Source: Icerya purchasi (taxonomy: Eukaryota; Arthropoda; Insecta; Hemiptera; Monophlebidae). Taken from it: DNA of 64,000 bases. Shown here in pieces: positions 24,851 through 37,318 of the stretch; within the stretch, counting starts at the first letter, position 1, and each line of letters opens with the position of its first letter. A program made the translations under genes and the position numbers. Under the pieces are notes generated by a model. That model saw only the letters and a program-made list of their open reading frames with translations, searched no databases and was not told the origin of the DNA. The stretch spans positions 399,996,557 through 400,060,556 of the forward strand of contig CM077115.1 in assembly GCA_039619475.1 (NCBI GenBank), written 5' to 3'.

Positions 24851-25960
24851 CTAAAAAAAATTCAAATAAAAAATATATACTATACGCATAATATAAAACC
24901 TAACGTAAAATTCTTAAGCCGTTTCAAAATTAAAACAATTCGCCGTTTTTTAATAGTTTATCTTATATACATGATCATTCGTTGACCCGAATCGCATTTG
25001 AGTTATTGATAGTACGAATTAAAAATGTACGCATAAATTAAATATCAGAATTCTACGTATTTATTATCCTTCCACTACGGAATATCACCGAACTTGGTTT
25101 TTTTTTTTTTTTAACGTAAAAATCTAGATCTTTACAGTTAAACGATAACATCATTAAGAGGAAAGGAGGTTAGTAAAACACTGTTGAATGTTATCAGAAA
25201 TCTTATCAACTCTCTAGCAATAGATTACGAAATGGTCATAAACGGAATAATTCCAATCTGTATTTTCTCGATGTCTAAGGTTATTCAAATTAACTGCGCT
25301 AACGGAATAACTTATGAATACCCCCCTTTTGATTCTTTTCGTTAATGAATAAATCTGTAACAACTTTTGATTTTAAAATTGAAACTAATAGTCATTCTTT
25401 AAGCATGATTAGGATAGTACCGCAAATGATAAGATTTACAAAAAAAAAAAAAAAAAAAAAAAAACAATATTTAGCTTGATAGAAAAAAAGAACAATGGAA
25501 TGTACTACGAAATGTGGCTCAGCAGGATAAATAACGTAAAGAAAACCATTATCAGAGTAGTTATTCTGCTTTGAAGGCAGAAAAAAAAAGTACTTATCTC
25601 CGCAGTAATGACTTTCGGGACGTTGACGAAATCGTTTGATAGGAAAAAGAAAGGGGATATCGACGAATTTTTTAACTTTAACCCGTGACATAGGGGGGTT
25701 TTAAATGAAACATCGATCTGTCAAAATCGCGGAATAATCAGTACTAGCTAAATCAACACAAATGTATGTTTGATCAGTAGTAAATACAACAGCGGGAGCC
25801 AATATACCACCGGTGGCATAGATTATAAGACAACTCGAGTGTGTCATTTAAAATAACAACAGTCGCAACAGAAGTCAAACAGTTTCAAAAACTGTTATCG
25901 ATTTTTTAGCCAATGAGGTTTCCAGTTGATAGCGTAAATATTACAGCTTAAAAATAAACT

Positions 25961-25990
25961 ATGTCGAATACCGAGAAAACCGTTGCACAG
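25961..25990 (+). other. Candidate first coding exon of a nested plus-strand transcript
   Basis: ATG at 25961 opens ten codons (MSNTEKTVAQ) ending at a perfect donor CAG|GTAAGT, with an in-frame stop just upstream. About 115-140 bases upstream lie a TATAAGA (25824) and a TCATT initiator-like site. A strong acceptor (TTTCAG at 26280-26285) would add ELNKK and a stop, and another strong acceptor lies near 26641. The predicted product is tiny and unknown. All signals could be chance in an intron this long. Confidence 0.2.
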
Positions 25991-27129
25991 GTAAGTTTTA
26001 TACGCATCTATTAGATAATAAAAAATGAACGATTAAACAAAGTAGATGACTATCATCCTATAGGGCGCGATATATTCAGGAATATACGGAATAATTGAGA
26101 GAACACTTTAAAACTTTTTAATAATAATAAATACGCAATGAAAACAAACTTTATGGTTAGCGTTCGAAATCAACATTTAAAACAACGCTGATTAATATTG
26201 TATGTAAACGCTCGTAATAAGTCGTAAGTGGCATTTTCTTTTCAACGAGACACCTTTTTTTTTCTTTTTTCACTCGTTCTTTCAGGAACTGAATAAAAAG
26301 TGAACAAAAAAGAAAAAAAAATTCAAAAAACAACAAACGATGAAAGATTTTTTTTCTTTTTAAAAGATATTATAATGGATGTTAATTTTATCATACGGAG
26401 CGTCCAAGGTAACCGTAGATATATAACGGTCAAATAACAGGGCAAGTGATGTGTTCTTTCGACAACCCTTAACAGACAGTTTGCCCTTAAAAAATTTTCA
26501 AGCTAACTCTTCAGAATATGTACTAATTACTTTCCGTCTGAGGTACTAGCGGCGCTAATAAACAAGCTCGTTTGGCAACTTACCGTCCACTAGTCACTTC
26601 TCGTTGACCTCATAGTATTCCTTTTTTTTTTTCTTCTTTCAGAAACGACGTCCGGAAATTTAATGATAGAAAATTTTTCTAATTAAAAGATTTCTTCCGT
26701 CGAACCTTGGCGGTTACAAGTACTTTATGAAGTGACTTCCACGCTCTCGATCGGCTGGCACGAAAGGATATTCTTTTACAAACTCGTGTCGCCGATAGAA
26801 TTACGCTTTTATGGCAACTGACTGAGCAATCCATCTTGCATGTAGTGAGCTCAAGTGTTCGCGGTTCGACCGTAACATAGAAGATTCATTCCATGGCCTT
26901 CATTGGCAACACAATATTGTACATAAAATTTGACAATTTAAATTTACCACTTCCTATGACGGCAAATTTCAACAGAATTTCACCGGCGACCGAATGTAAC
27001 ATTTTTCGACATGGAATAAGTATAGCGGCGGGAGTTATTAATGAAGTTACTGTACTCGCCGTTGGATTAACTGTTAATTTATCCAGCTATATAAAGAATT
27101 TCCTAATAAATAGAAATTATTAAGAATTC

Positions 27130-28330
27130 ATCAGCTATACCGCTAGAAAATGGTATTCCATAAGAAGGCTCTGCCTTATGTGCAACCTTGTTTATATTTC
27201 CCACAAATGATATAACCAATTGTATCACACCTGCTGTTATTACCCGGCTTTATATTGAGACCATATCTTTATCTCCAGTCAAAACATTCTCCAAAAAATA
27301 ATAAATAAATTACAATCCTGGTCAAATAACATTTTTTCTGCTTCCAAAATAATATATATACTAAATTACCCAGAAGACGTGGGACGACATCGCCTCACCT
27401 AGTATTTCCCTCACGCCAGATAATAACCCAATACACCTTTCTAAATTCTTGGGACTATTGTTGAATTGCAGGCTATCCTAGCGTCCACACATATCAAGTT
27501 TAAAAGAAAAGTGTCTAAAACCCTTCATCATCGTTAAATATTTATCAAAATCTAAACACAATATCCACCCTGTCAGTACATAAATCTATTATCTAAAATC
27601 ATGTACGGGTGCTCAGCCTACTTCCAACCATGTCACTCCTTAATTCCTTCGATACAATCCACAATTTTTTGCCTTCCGTCCAATCCAAGGAGCTCATTAG
27701 ACCACTCCAAACTGAGCATGTACAATTTATTCATATTACAGAAAGCACCACAGACAATGTAACACTCTTCTATCCTTAACCCATCAGTTGTTAATTCCCT
27801 GTAACAACACGTTTTCCAAACGATCCTGTGCCGGAGGTCCTCACTTTATGAAATGTTAAATAATATAAACCCAACAAAACCCTATAATAAATCCTGTACA
27901 ACAAGATATTAGTACCACCACGCGAGTCGCTAATAATAAAAACACAGACACGTATCACTTAAAAACAACTTCAAACAGCTATCATCTGACGTTATCGAAA
28001 TAATTAAAAACGCAATAAATAAATACACCGACCACATTATAATCTAGAAAGAATTCCACCACAATCACATAGCTAACAACACGCACATTCTAAGTATCAG
28101 ATAAAGCGTTCTCTTTCCGATCTAATTATGGCTGCACAGTACTGGGTGCAGAAATGTATGCCATCTTGAACGGACTACAGTATCTCTTTTCCTATCAACC
28201 TAACAACAATACACGGTGTTAATAATTACAGACTTTCTGGTAGCACAAGAAGCCATATCCAGCCCCAAAACAAAACATCTTTTTATTTCTGCCCCTAACA
28301 TCCGCCATTTTTACAGTAGGAATTATATTA
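27130..28330 (+). pseudogene. Decayed non-LTR retrotransposon ORF2 (RT to RNase H)
   Basis: Plus-strand pieces in shifting frames are LENGIP.GSALCATLF and TNDITN (RT palm, about 27145-27215), a decayed catalytic box LYIETIS near 27250, SKFLGLLLNCRLS then RPHISSLKEKCLKPF (about 27440-27520), and an RNase H piece GAEMYAILNGLQYL at about 28147-28190. Their order is that of a single ORF2, so one copy was inserted whole from the RT onward and has since decayed with many stops and indels. Confidence 0.8.
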
Positions 28331-28588
28331 TATATGCCTTGTGATTTAATCAGTAGAGGAAGCTTCGATAGAGATATCGTGATTGTAAAACGGCTAAAAT
28401 AACGGTACGAGGAAATGCAGAGGAAATTGTTTTTCCTTTTGCTCTGACGACTGATGCGTTCTCCTTGTTTTTCTAAAATTTTCTTGCAAAAGCTCTAGTT
28501 CTTTAGAAACTAATGAAAAAAGTAAAGTTCGTTTCAAATGTTAATGATTCTATAATTTAATAAATACATACGTGTATATATACATATA

Positions 28589-28589
<1 letters not shown>

Positions 28590-28636
<47 letters not shown>
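28590..28636. repeat. (TA)n microsatellite
   Basis: About 47 bp of TA repeats mark the left border of the composite repeat at 28.64-29.07 kb. A second TA run follows at about 29057-29070. Confidence 0.96.
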
Positions 28637-28639
<3 letters not shown>

Positions 28640-28640
<1 letters not shown>

Positions 28641-29056
28641 CTCGGCCACTTTGGCCTCGCAAGGGGCTGTGCCCCTTGACCCCTCTTGCTTTCATTTCTC
28701 TCTTTTTCTTCTATACTTTGTATAAAATGATCAAAATTTACAACGTAATTCTTACTGGCATCAACACACACAAAAAATAACATAACCACAAAAATCCTAT
28801 TCTAACATTTAACTTCCGTTATATAAAATTAAGACATTTTTTCGTTACATTTTTCGTTACATTTTTCGTTACATATTTCATTACATAAAATTGTGACATT
28901 TTTTAAATAACAATAACAGAAATCCTACAAAACATAACAAACGTTACATAAAATTGGGACATTTTTCTGGGACATTTTTTTGGGACATTTAGCGTTACAT
29001 AAAATTGGGACATTTTTTCGAATGGGGGGTAGCCTAAGAATTACGTTGTAATTAAT
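28640..29056. repeat. Composite repeat: two hairpins, inverted repeat, tandem units
   Basis: After the TA run come two nested palindromes: GGCCA-CTT-TGGCC (28644-28656) and CAAGGGGC-TGT-GCCCCTTG (28660-28678). A 17-bp exact inverted repeat, TTACAACGTAATTCTTA, lies near 28738-28754 and in reverse near 29036-29052, preceded by TA on both sides. Between the arms, two units of about 128 bp begin AAATCCTA (near 28791 and 28920). They contain repeated GTTACATAAAATTGGGACAT motifs. It looks like a small non-autonomous element with an internal duplication. Confidence 0.75.
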
Positions 29057-30295
29057 ATATATATATATATACACACATTGAAAGAACGGTCCGCGGAATA
29101 CCAAATAACTACAACTACACGGCCTGTGCATTATTACGTGCGTCAACTGAACAAATGAAATGTGACATTAAAAGTGAATACATTTTTTTCTACTTTTTTC
29201 CTTCGATTGGCGAAATTATTGCACGTGATTGTTTATAGAGTCCTTGAAGAGTGAAACGTTTTTAACGAGAAGACGAATGCTACATAATTAATAGTTTACA
29301 ATTATAAATCACCTACGAAAATCTGAGGTGAAAAGTACTTGGCGCGAACATTATGAACGGGTCAGTCAGTTGTGATTATGTTGTTTTTTTAAATTTTAAA
29401 TACGTTTCTTGAAAATCGAATTAAATTAACTTCATCGATAAAGCAGTAATTTTAGGGTTATCGAACAGAGTTGGGGCGCTGCGTCGACGTCTGTTGTTGG
29501 CAAACAGTATCGAGACAACCGGATTCCGTGCAACCTCGCAAATATATCGAGAATACCTGCGCGCCGACAGTGACCCGAAATGATTTATAACTTTTAATTA
29601 CCTGTAAAAGCTTCGCATCTCGCGAAATTGTCACGAAATACAATATATCACGAAAGTAGGTCAATTGAATTGGTTCTTTCCAACTAAGCTCTGGACACTA
29701 TTACCATACCGCTCCCACATACTTTAGCATATAGTTGTGGCGTGCTTCGTCAATACCCTACCCCTCACCAAGACGGCCACCGAGATGACTGAAAAGAAAA
29801 TTAACCACGATTGTTACAGCATATACACTGGTAAAATACCTGTATATTTAATTTTTTTTGTTTTTTTTTTCGTTTATAAATATGCATTAGAATATTATAA
29901 AGCTAAGAAGTAACCTGCTGCATAGCTTATGATCATCGGTAGTGGTTATTCGCGTACACGTTTAATTTTAAATATTTCATATATTATGTGCGGTCTATCT
30001 ATATTGTAGTTTAATTTCAATTCATTATATTTAAAAAAAATATATTTTTTATATATTACAGGATAATTTCGGTTTCATTACTATCACAGTTATAACTATC
30101 TTTAATTTGTGTAAATGGTGTGCAATAAAACAATGTCCAGTAAGCATTTGAGACAAGCAGTAGTTGAACATTTTTATATTTAAATCACTCTTAATTTTAG
30201 GAAAAAAACTTTTAATTAATTTACTATTAGCTTCTTTATTATACGCAGATTTAACAGATCTAAATTCTGTATAAGTTCATTAATTTAATTTGTAT

Positions 30296-30567
30296 CACTC
30301 ATTGGCGCACTTGGGATTTGTCTCATGGGGGATAAAAGAGTAGCATATAGGAAAATGTAAAGGCGGAGTCTAGCATGTTTGGTATATATCTCTATCTTCT
30401 CTCATTTATATATTTATTTTCGTGTAAAATGTGTTATTTAAAAACACTTAATATTTTTATCAAATATTAATTTTTACTGTCACAAATTTTGCCGCTAACA
30501 AATTTGACCATTATTAACAGTGTTTGTTTATCCTCCCTAAAGAAGTTTGCAACCCCCGTGGCCACTG
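30296..30567. mobile_element. Candidate small MITE
   Basis: The left end CATTGGCGCACTTGGG and the reversed right end CAGTGGCCACGGGGG share CANTGGC. Both then run through GGGGGATAAA or GGGAGGATAAA about 30 nt inside. Spacing is about 270 bp and there is no ORF. The target duplication is not clear. Confidence 0.4.
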
Positions 30568-31027
30568 TATTAATTTAGTTTTAGAAGAGATCTTTTTCTA
30601 ATGTATATATCTATCCACAATACACGCGATAAATATACTGTAAAGAAATATTAGACGCATCAATGTAGCAAGATGTTATGTCTATAAGACATTTTCTACA
30701 GCTAGAATTAATATTACAAATTAATTGTCTAATTAGGGTAATTATATAAAAAAATCTTGATCTTTCGAACCTCGCTACTGGAACACCCACTGAACTCCAA
30801 AGCGATAAAAGTATTCTACACAATTCTCCTGGAAAAGTCACGGTTTCAATTGACTATGTAATTTTCTCAATTACAGTTTACGTGTAGCACTTTCTAATTG
30901 TACAGCACCTTATGCTATAACTCGCGTATTTCATTGATAGCTTTCGCGGGACTCCTCTATTACATAAAGAAACAAATGAGTTACAAACATAACAGATTCT
31001 CTAATTACTTTCAGCAATGATATGGTC

Positions 31028-31030
<3 letters not shown>

Positions 31031-31061
<31 letters not shown>
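31031..31061. repeat. (AT)n microsatellite
   Basis: About 30 bp of AT repeats. Confidence 0.95.
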
Positions 31062-31064
<3 letters not shown>

Positions 31065-31905
31065 CAAAGAAATAGGTCTGTAAATACATTCTAGGACAAT
31101 ATATGACACGTTTTAGGAAATTTTAGTACACACGCACACATATATAAATATATACCCCTTGGACACTCCTGGTAAGTTTTCATTGACTATGTTATATCTC
31201 GTAAAATGAAATGAAAATGTGTTACAAGCGTGACGCAAAAACGATGCAGGATTTTTTTCCCGATGTAAAAATTGCACAGTTATTAATATATACAGCATAC
31301 CAAAATTCCCTAAAACTTACTATATTGCTTTAAAATATACCATCTCTTAGCTTGTAACCAGAATTTATTTACACGTATATATTTAACAATTTCTAAATGA
31401 ATGGCTAATTAATTAATAGCGGAACGCGCAAAATTCCATAGAACAACGTGTCCAATAGTATAGCCACGCCTTAGACCGAGCAGGAATTGCGCGAGCAATT
31501 GATTAAATTAAGTCCTATCAACGAACAGCGTACTTGAATAGTGACACATTCCAGCAAAGATCGGAGCACGCAGCAGATGTTTGTCCAATAGTAAAATTAA
31601 ATCGAAGAGTGTAATTAGATATTTTTTTTTTTTAAGCCTTAACGGGGAGAGAAAAGGATAAAAATTATGTTTTTTTTAATGACTAATCAAACAGTTAGAA
31701 TTTTGATAAGAACCCTCTGTTGTACGGAGTTATTGTATGAATGCAACACTGATATTTATATTCCTTGATTTTTTTGTAAAGCCGTTTGATTAATTTTTCG
31801 CGACAGTAACTTAAAGGTCGTGAAATATAATACTAGCGCACTGGATACAAATGTGCACATGCTTACATTAAATTTAATATACCAAAGAGAAAACATCTAG
31901 TACAA

Positions 31906-31909
<4 letters not shown>

Positions 31910-31937
<28 letters not shown>
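31910..31937. repeat. Poly(A) run
   Basis: Uninterrupted A run of about 28 nt. Other long A or T runs in the window lie near 8600, 20800, 24460, 25440, 33637, 35772 and 52790. No retroposed gene is recognisable beside them. Confidence 0.95.
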
Positions 31938-31941
<4 letters not shown>

Positions 31942-34068
31942 TTAAGAGAGGAGATTCGGGACAATCTGCTTTTTTTTACAATATTGTAGGGAAAGTCAGA
32001 TCATTGCGACAAAACTTGCGTCATTTTATAGGTTTACCCTGTTCAAAATGGAATTGGGTAGCTTCGCGGATAAATCTGGAAGGTTGAAGATATTCTCTTT
32101 AGATGTATGTACATTACGACAAAATGGGGGAACTCGCTTTACTTTACTCAGAAAAAAATTGACCTGGCAAAGGTGCAAATACTATATTTTCGTAAATAAC
32201 AATACCCACATAAAAATACTGATAAATGGCCCAAAAAGTACTGTTGCGAAAGATTCAAAAATTAGTATATGCACTTCTGTATACACTTCTAGGTAAACTG
32301 GTAAGAATTTAAGAATTGACGATACGATTTCGTGCCTTGAGAGAAAAAAAACGGTAACTCTAAAAGGTCACGTGAATTGGGCATAAAAGTGCGAAAAGAG
32401 ATTTAAAAGTCAAAAATGTAGACTCCAGTAAAGGTTCTAAATTTGACAATTAAAAACAACAAGTAACAACAAAATGCTGAAAGAAAACTCTTAAAGAGCA
32501 CATCCGACGAGAATGTCACAATAAACATCAGCTGAACGATAAATTCAGCTAAAAAGCTACATTCAAACATGCAAAGCACTGAGGAAAAATAAAAAAAATT
32601 TGGAAATCTAAAACAGAAACTAACGCTCGGAAATATGCAATCGACGTGTACCATAAAGTTCATAATAGTAATAATGATAATTGAAATAAATGGAGATAAT
32701 TGAAGGTGATCGATGTGTAAAATTAAGAATTCATCCGAGTTCACTTAAAAAGCGAAACCTTTAATAAAGAATTACTACTTAGCAATTTCAGTTGGAGAAA
32801 TATTCACTGAGTGTATATGGCTCGGGTTAAAGCTATTTGGTGCACAAATATATTCATTGGGCCATGTTATCCTGCTCGATGAATTTTGAGTACTGCGATC
32901 GTATTTGTGAATTTATATTAATATTGCAATTAAACGTGAAAAAAAAAAAGAGAAAAACATCAGTCGGAGTTAGACGACGAATCAGCCAGAAGAGGCCAAT
33001 TAGCAGAGTATGGTCAAAGTATTGAACAGAAGTTGGTGCTCTGCAAATAACTCTGCTGCGGTAGTGGCCTCGTAGTAAAATTTGACCGGGGCCCGATACG
33101 GTGACGAGCTTCTGCAAAGAAGGCGATTTGATGGCCTACTATTTAACTATTACGTAACAGGTAATTGTGAAAGTATTTTTTTTTCATCTGTCGTAAATAA
33201 ACGTTCGCGCGACGTAACGAAAATTTCGCATTATCCGGCCGGTTCAGACTCGCTATTTAAACGAATTCATTATATCACGGCGCACTTAGTGGCAGTAATG
33301 AAAACATGTGTAGCCCTCTCCGCTTAACGATGACTTTCTTGCCATATGTCCAACAAGTATATGGAGCAGCCATACACGGAAAACCGTCGAATAACCAGTT
33401 AAAAATTAGTCACGCTGCCGTGAAAAATGAATCTCGTTTACTTCGCTCTCGCATTCATTTATTATCCTCTTTTAAAATGTTCCTCAAATACCGATTTCCG
33501 GTGTAATTCAGTGGCACCGCATTCCGCCTCCCGCCAAGTACACAATTTCCATGAAACAATTTTGCGCCAGGCCTTTCTCAGAATACTGGCCAAATGAAGC
33601 CGTTTACGATCAAAAAGAACCACCAGTTTTATCTTCTTTTTTTTTTTTTTTTTTTTTTTTTTTGTATATTTTGTTTGTTAATAATGAAAAATTATAAGGA
33701 TAAATAACAAAGCTGAATAAAGTACGCGCTAGGAACGAATAACTTTAGTACTGGAAAAGAGAGAAAAAACATTCATTAATAAAGCCGGAAATATAGGAAT
33801 GTCTGAACCTTAATAAGCATAATTATTGATCGATCTTTAGCTAGAAAGAAAATAAAAGAAATATTATTGAATCTGAAAATGACTTAAATCGCTAAAAACC
33901 GGCCAATTAGATCTTTTTCAGACCCGAGTATTATATTTATTAATATATTTGTTTTTAAACTGAAGGTCGGATATTTCCGAAAATGTTTCGAACTATTCAT
34001 CTGTGTTTAATGTTTTTTATTTATGTTCATAGTTTTCCGTTATTTCTATTTCATATGTATAATGCAGG

Positions 34069-34240
34069 TAACGTGGTAGCTTACTACTTAAGTGCTTGAC
34101 TGTCAAACTAGAGGTGTTATGATTCGGAAATTTGACTCATTCCTACTTGCCCTACTTCCATGTTTACCCAGCTTAAAATAATTGGATGATAAAACTGGGA
34201 AAGTAAAAACGGTCGAGAGAAAGAACCCCCTCCCCAAATC
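34069..34240 (+). repeat. tRNA-derived SINE with conserved core
   Basis: The decayed tRNA-like head begins near GTAACGTGGTAGC (34069) and has an A-box-like TACTTAAGTGCTTG and a weak B box GATTCGGAAAT. The body carries the 32-nt core at 34194-34225 that is shared with the SINE at 4453-4484 on the other strand. It ends in a C-rich tail CCCCCTCCCC. It lies in the opposite orientation to the host gene. Confidence 0.72.
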
Positions 34241-34335
34241 TTCAGATTCATTAACCTCAGTATATTATAAACTTTAACTTTACAATTGATGGTACTTTAT
34301 CAAAAATCAAAAATGTATGGCATTCATATTACCCC

Positions 34336-34337
34336 CC

Positions 34338-34394
<57 letters not shown>
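34336..34394. repeat. (CT)n(AT)n microsatellite
   Basis: CT repeats run to about 34370, followed directly by AT repeats. Confidence 0.95.
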
Positions 34395-37123
34395 GTATTT
34401 GTACACACACATCCCCACACTCACATATACAAACCTGACAGCAGGTATAAAATGCATCTCCCAACTTGCCCGGCAGATTAGGCTAACTTATCTCGCCAGG
34501 GATTGCCTACACTCAACAGTGGGTTGATATGGGCATATCGTGTATTGTGATGTGTGTTTAGGTTTGCGTACATCGTAACGCTAGCCTTGTTACATTACGC
34601 TCACAGGAATGACACCATGGTCTTGTAATTGTTGTGGACGTAAAATTACTACATATTTATTTATTATTGTTAGAACAAACCATTGTTTCAAATTTTATAT
34701 GTTTTGTATTAACGATTTTTTTTTTCGTACACCTATCTTTCCGTATCGGACAACTGCTAAAAAAAGACAATTTCTTGATATCTACACGCATATATGTGTA
34801 ATTTAAAACAAAATGAAATTATAAAAAAAAATAATAATAATAAGTATCACATTCTGGCTGGGTTTGCTGCTGGTTCCTTCCTGTTGGCAGGAGGACGTAC
34901 GTCGGAGCTTCCTGACGAAATGGGGAGGAGGAACGGCGATGAATTTATGTACCTTTTTAATTTGGAAATCGCTAATTCAGTACTTTAAACGATCTAGTTA
35001 CGCTTGCTAAATGGCCTTCCTTCGCATATCTTTCTGCGGTTACTGTTTTTGAAAGTGGTTACTTATTTTCCGAAAATTTTGCTACTACATGGACCTTTTC
35101 GGAACGAGGACTTGACAAAACCAAACAAGACTAGACCAGAACCTAAGGGGGGACTCGACTCGGTTCAGAACGGAACTTCTTCTCGGGTTTCTCTTTTTTC
35201 AGAATTTTACCCCGATTTTCCTTCTTCCTAAATCCGTCTCCTCCCCTATAGTTGACATATCGACCCTGTAATTGCTGACCGATCACTGCGCGCATCTATC
35301 ACCAGCAACGGGTCCGCATCGGTTCTTCTACCCTCAGCCGCAACTGGTTCCTACACACTCTCACACACACTCTCTCTCTCATCACGTTATAATTATCATT
35401 TTGTTTTTTTTTGTGTACGTATTTTTCTTTTATTAGTAATGTAATGTGCACATCACAATACGCATGCGCATACACACGTTTACTTCACGTGCATAATGAA
35501 GAAAACTGTAATACCGACAATAGCAGCGAAATTTTTTGTAGTTCTCCCCGCTTCGTGTTTATCGTGTACTTGGCACAACTGGCAAACTCCTGACCACATT
35601 CAAAAAGTTGCACTAACCTATAACGAATACCATCGCGCATACTTGCGCAAGTTTTTTTTATCGATATGTGCGTAACACGGAACTACCTGCGCAGGATGAA
35701 AGCTTACTTTGTCCGGTTTTTTTATACGAACAGAGCAGCAGCAGTACGTTACATTGACAATTACGTATAAGAAAAAAAAAAAAAAAAAAAAAAAAAAAGA
35801 AGCGCCGGTCTTCCAGAGGGGTTAACACAGATTATTATTAGAATAGTAGCAGCTGGGAGAGAACGTTTTGAAAAACGATGGAGAGGTTCAGGGGCAACGG
35901 AAAGTGGGTCTTTGACATGACCGTCGGCGACCCACAAGAAGTGTAAATATGGAACACGTGTCGTCGGTAGCTGGTTGGAAAAGGGGCGCGCAATCGTTAT
36001 ATTATTTCGGGTAGCCTTAGTTGGCGGCCTAGTGGAGTAAATGCCGCCTTATCATCGACTGACTGACAAAATCATCTGCAGATGGTGAGTTTGTCCTACG
36101 AAATTTCACGTTGGGGCATAAATTAGATTTTAGAACATGGCAGCGCAGATTCTTTCCGCAAACAAAACTGACGACCCCGAGCGAATAGGAAATCGATAGT
36201 ATCGATCGGGGCACAAAGCGAAGTCACGTATGTTTCAGTCGAATGCTAATTACAAGAGACTGTTCACGAGAGAGCTTTTGCAAATGTGTATGCTCTTGTG
36301 ATTTTGAAGCAAGCAAGTGTAGCTAAAATTCCGGACTGCGAATATTTTTTTAAATTGCGTTTAACAAAAAAACAAAAAAAAAAATGTAATCGCCGGGAGG
36401 AAAATGGGTTGGAAATCATCAGAGGGTTTAACAGAGATACAATTCCGGTAAAAGTGACACAGAATCGGAACATTTGGTTAAAATGTAAACGAAAAAACCG
36501 GCCTTTGTGTATGGTTTAAGAAACATTTAGGAACATTCGCTGGTAATGCACTAAAGTAATAGTACTTGTTGTTATTATTTCTTGCAATGATAAGTAAAGA
36601 TCGGGGGTGAAATATTTTCCAAATACCCCCTCCCCTTGGCATTAGGCAAAAATAGCGGAATATAAATATTACTCTGAAACAATTTTCAACTGCTGATCAA
36701 TATCTAATCAATATCGATCGTGTTATATTTATTATTAGGGAATTATTGGTTGCTTTCTTCTGAACCGACTGCTTTATTTTTGGTTAGAAATTAATTTATC
36801 ACATTTTAATAACTTTCGCGCCCTTAATTTATGGGGTCTCATATAGAATAATTATTATTGTTAAAATATATTATTGAAATAAATTAAAATTCACGTAATA
36901 TACTGAATAAAATAAAATGTAATTTAAAAGTATTCGAATGTAAACATTAAAAAGAAAAAAAGTAAATATTTTAACACGTGTTATCTTTGAACAAAATTAC
37001 CGGTGGTCCTCTTTTCAGGCCGTAATATTTTAATTAAAATTAATTATTGTACAGACTTGACCTGAAGTTAAATCGTATACGTGTATATCGCTAAGCAAAT
37101 GTATCTAATATTTTAAGGAAAAA

Positions 37124-37318
37124 TCAACGTTCACCAATTAGGCTGTCTTTAAATGGATTTTCTACATCTACCAGAATCACAGGTTCCGTGTTATCAACTA
37201 GGATTCCGTGCAACGGACATATCCCGCCCTCAAAGGTAATGGGTTCATCAGTGTTTCGGAAATAACCGGGCGGCGGTGTAAAATTATTATATTGTGGATA
37301 AAAATTTATACTTTGTTG
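37124..37318 (-). other. Unidentified coding-like island
   Basis: After a T-rich tract and CAACAAAG on the minus strand, a frame reads FTPPPGYFRNTDEPITFEGG and continues ICPLHGILVDNTEPVILVDV to a stop at 37124-37126. Residue and codon use look like real protein (mixed charge, Pro/Gly, balanced third positions), unlike the Phe/Lys-rich frames around it. I cannot name it. It could be the last exon of a nested gene or a transposon scrap. Confidence 0.25.

Noticed and set aside
26893..27123. 76-residue plus-strand frame just before the LINE at 27.1 kb
   Set aside because: No recognisable motif, and it cannot be joined to the reverse transcriptase pieces.
28590..29070. Tandem motifs as a CRISPR array
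   Set aside because: Repeats are irregular, spacers are not unique, there are no cas genes, and the DNA is eukaryotic.
32403..32744. 113-residue hydrophobic minus-strand frame
   Set aside because: Phe/Ile-rich product of AT-rich DNA with no domain or splice context.
36000..36090. GCAGATG|GTGAGT as a one-codon exon or a SINE head
   Set aside because: Only isolated motif matches, with no supporting frame, body or tail.
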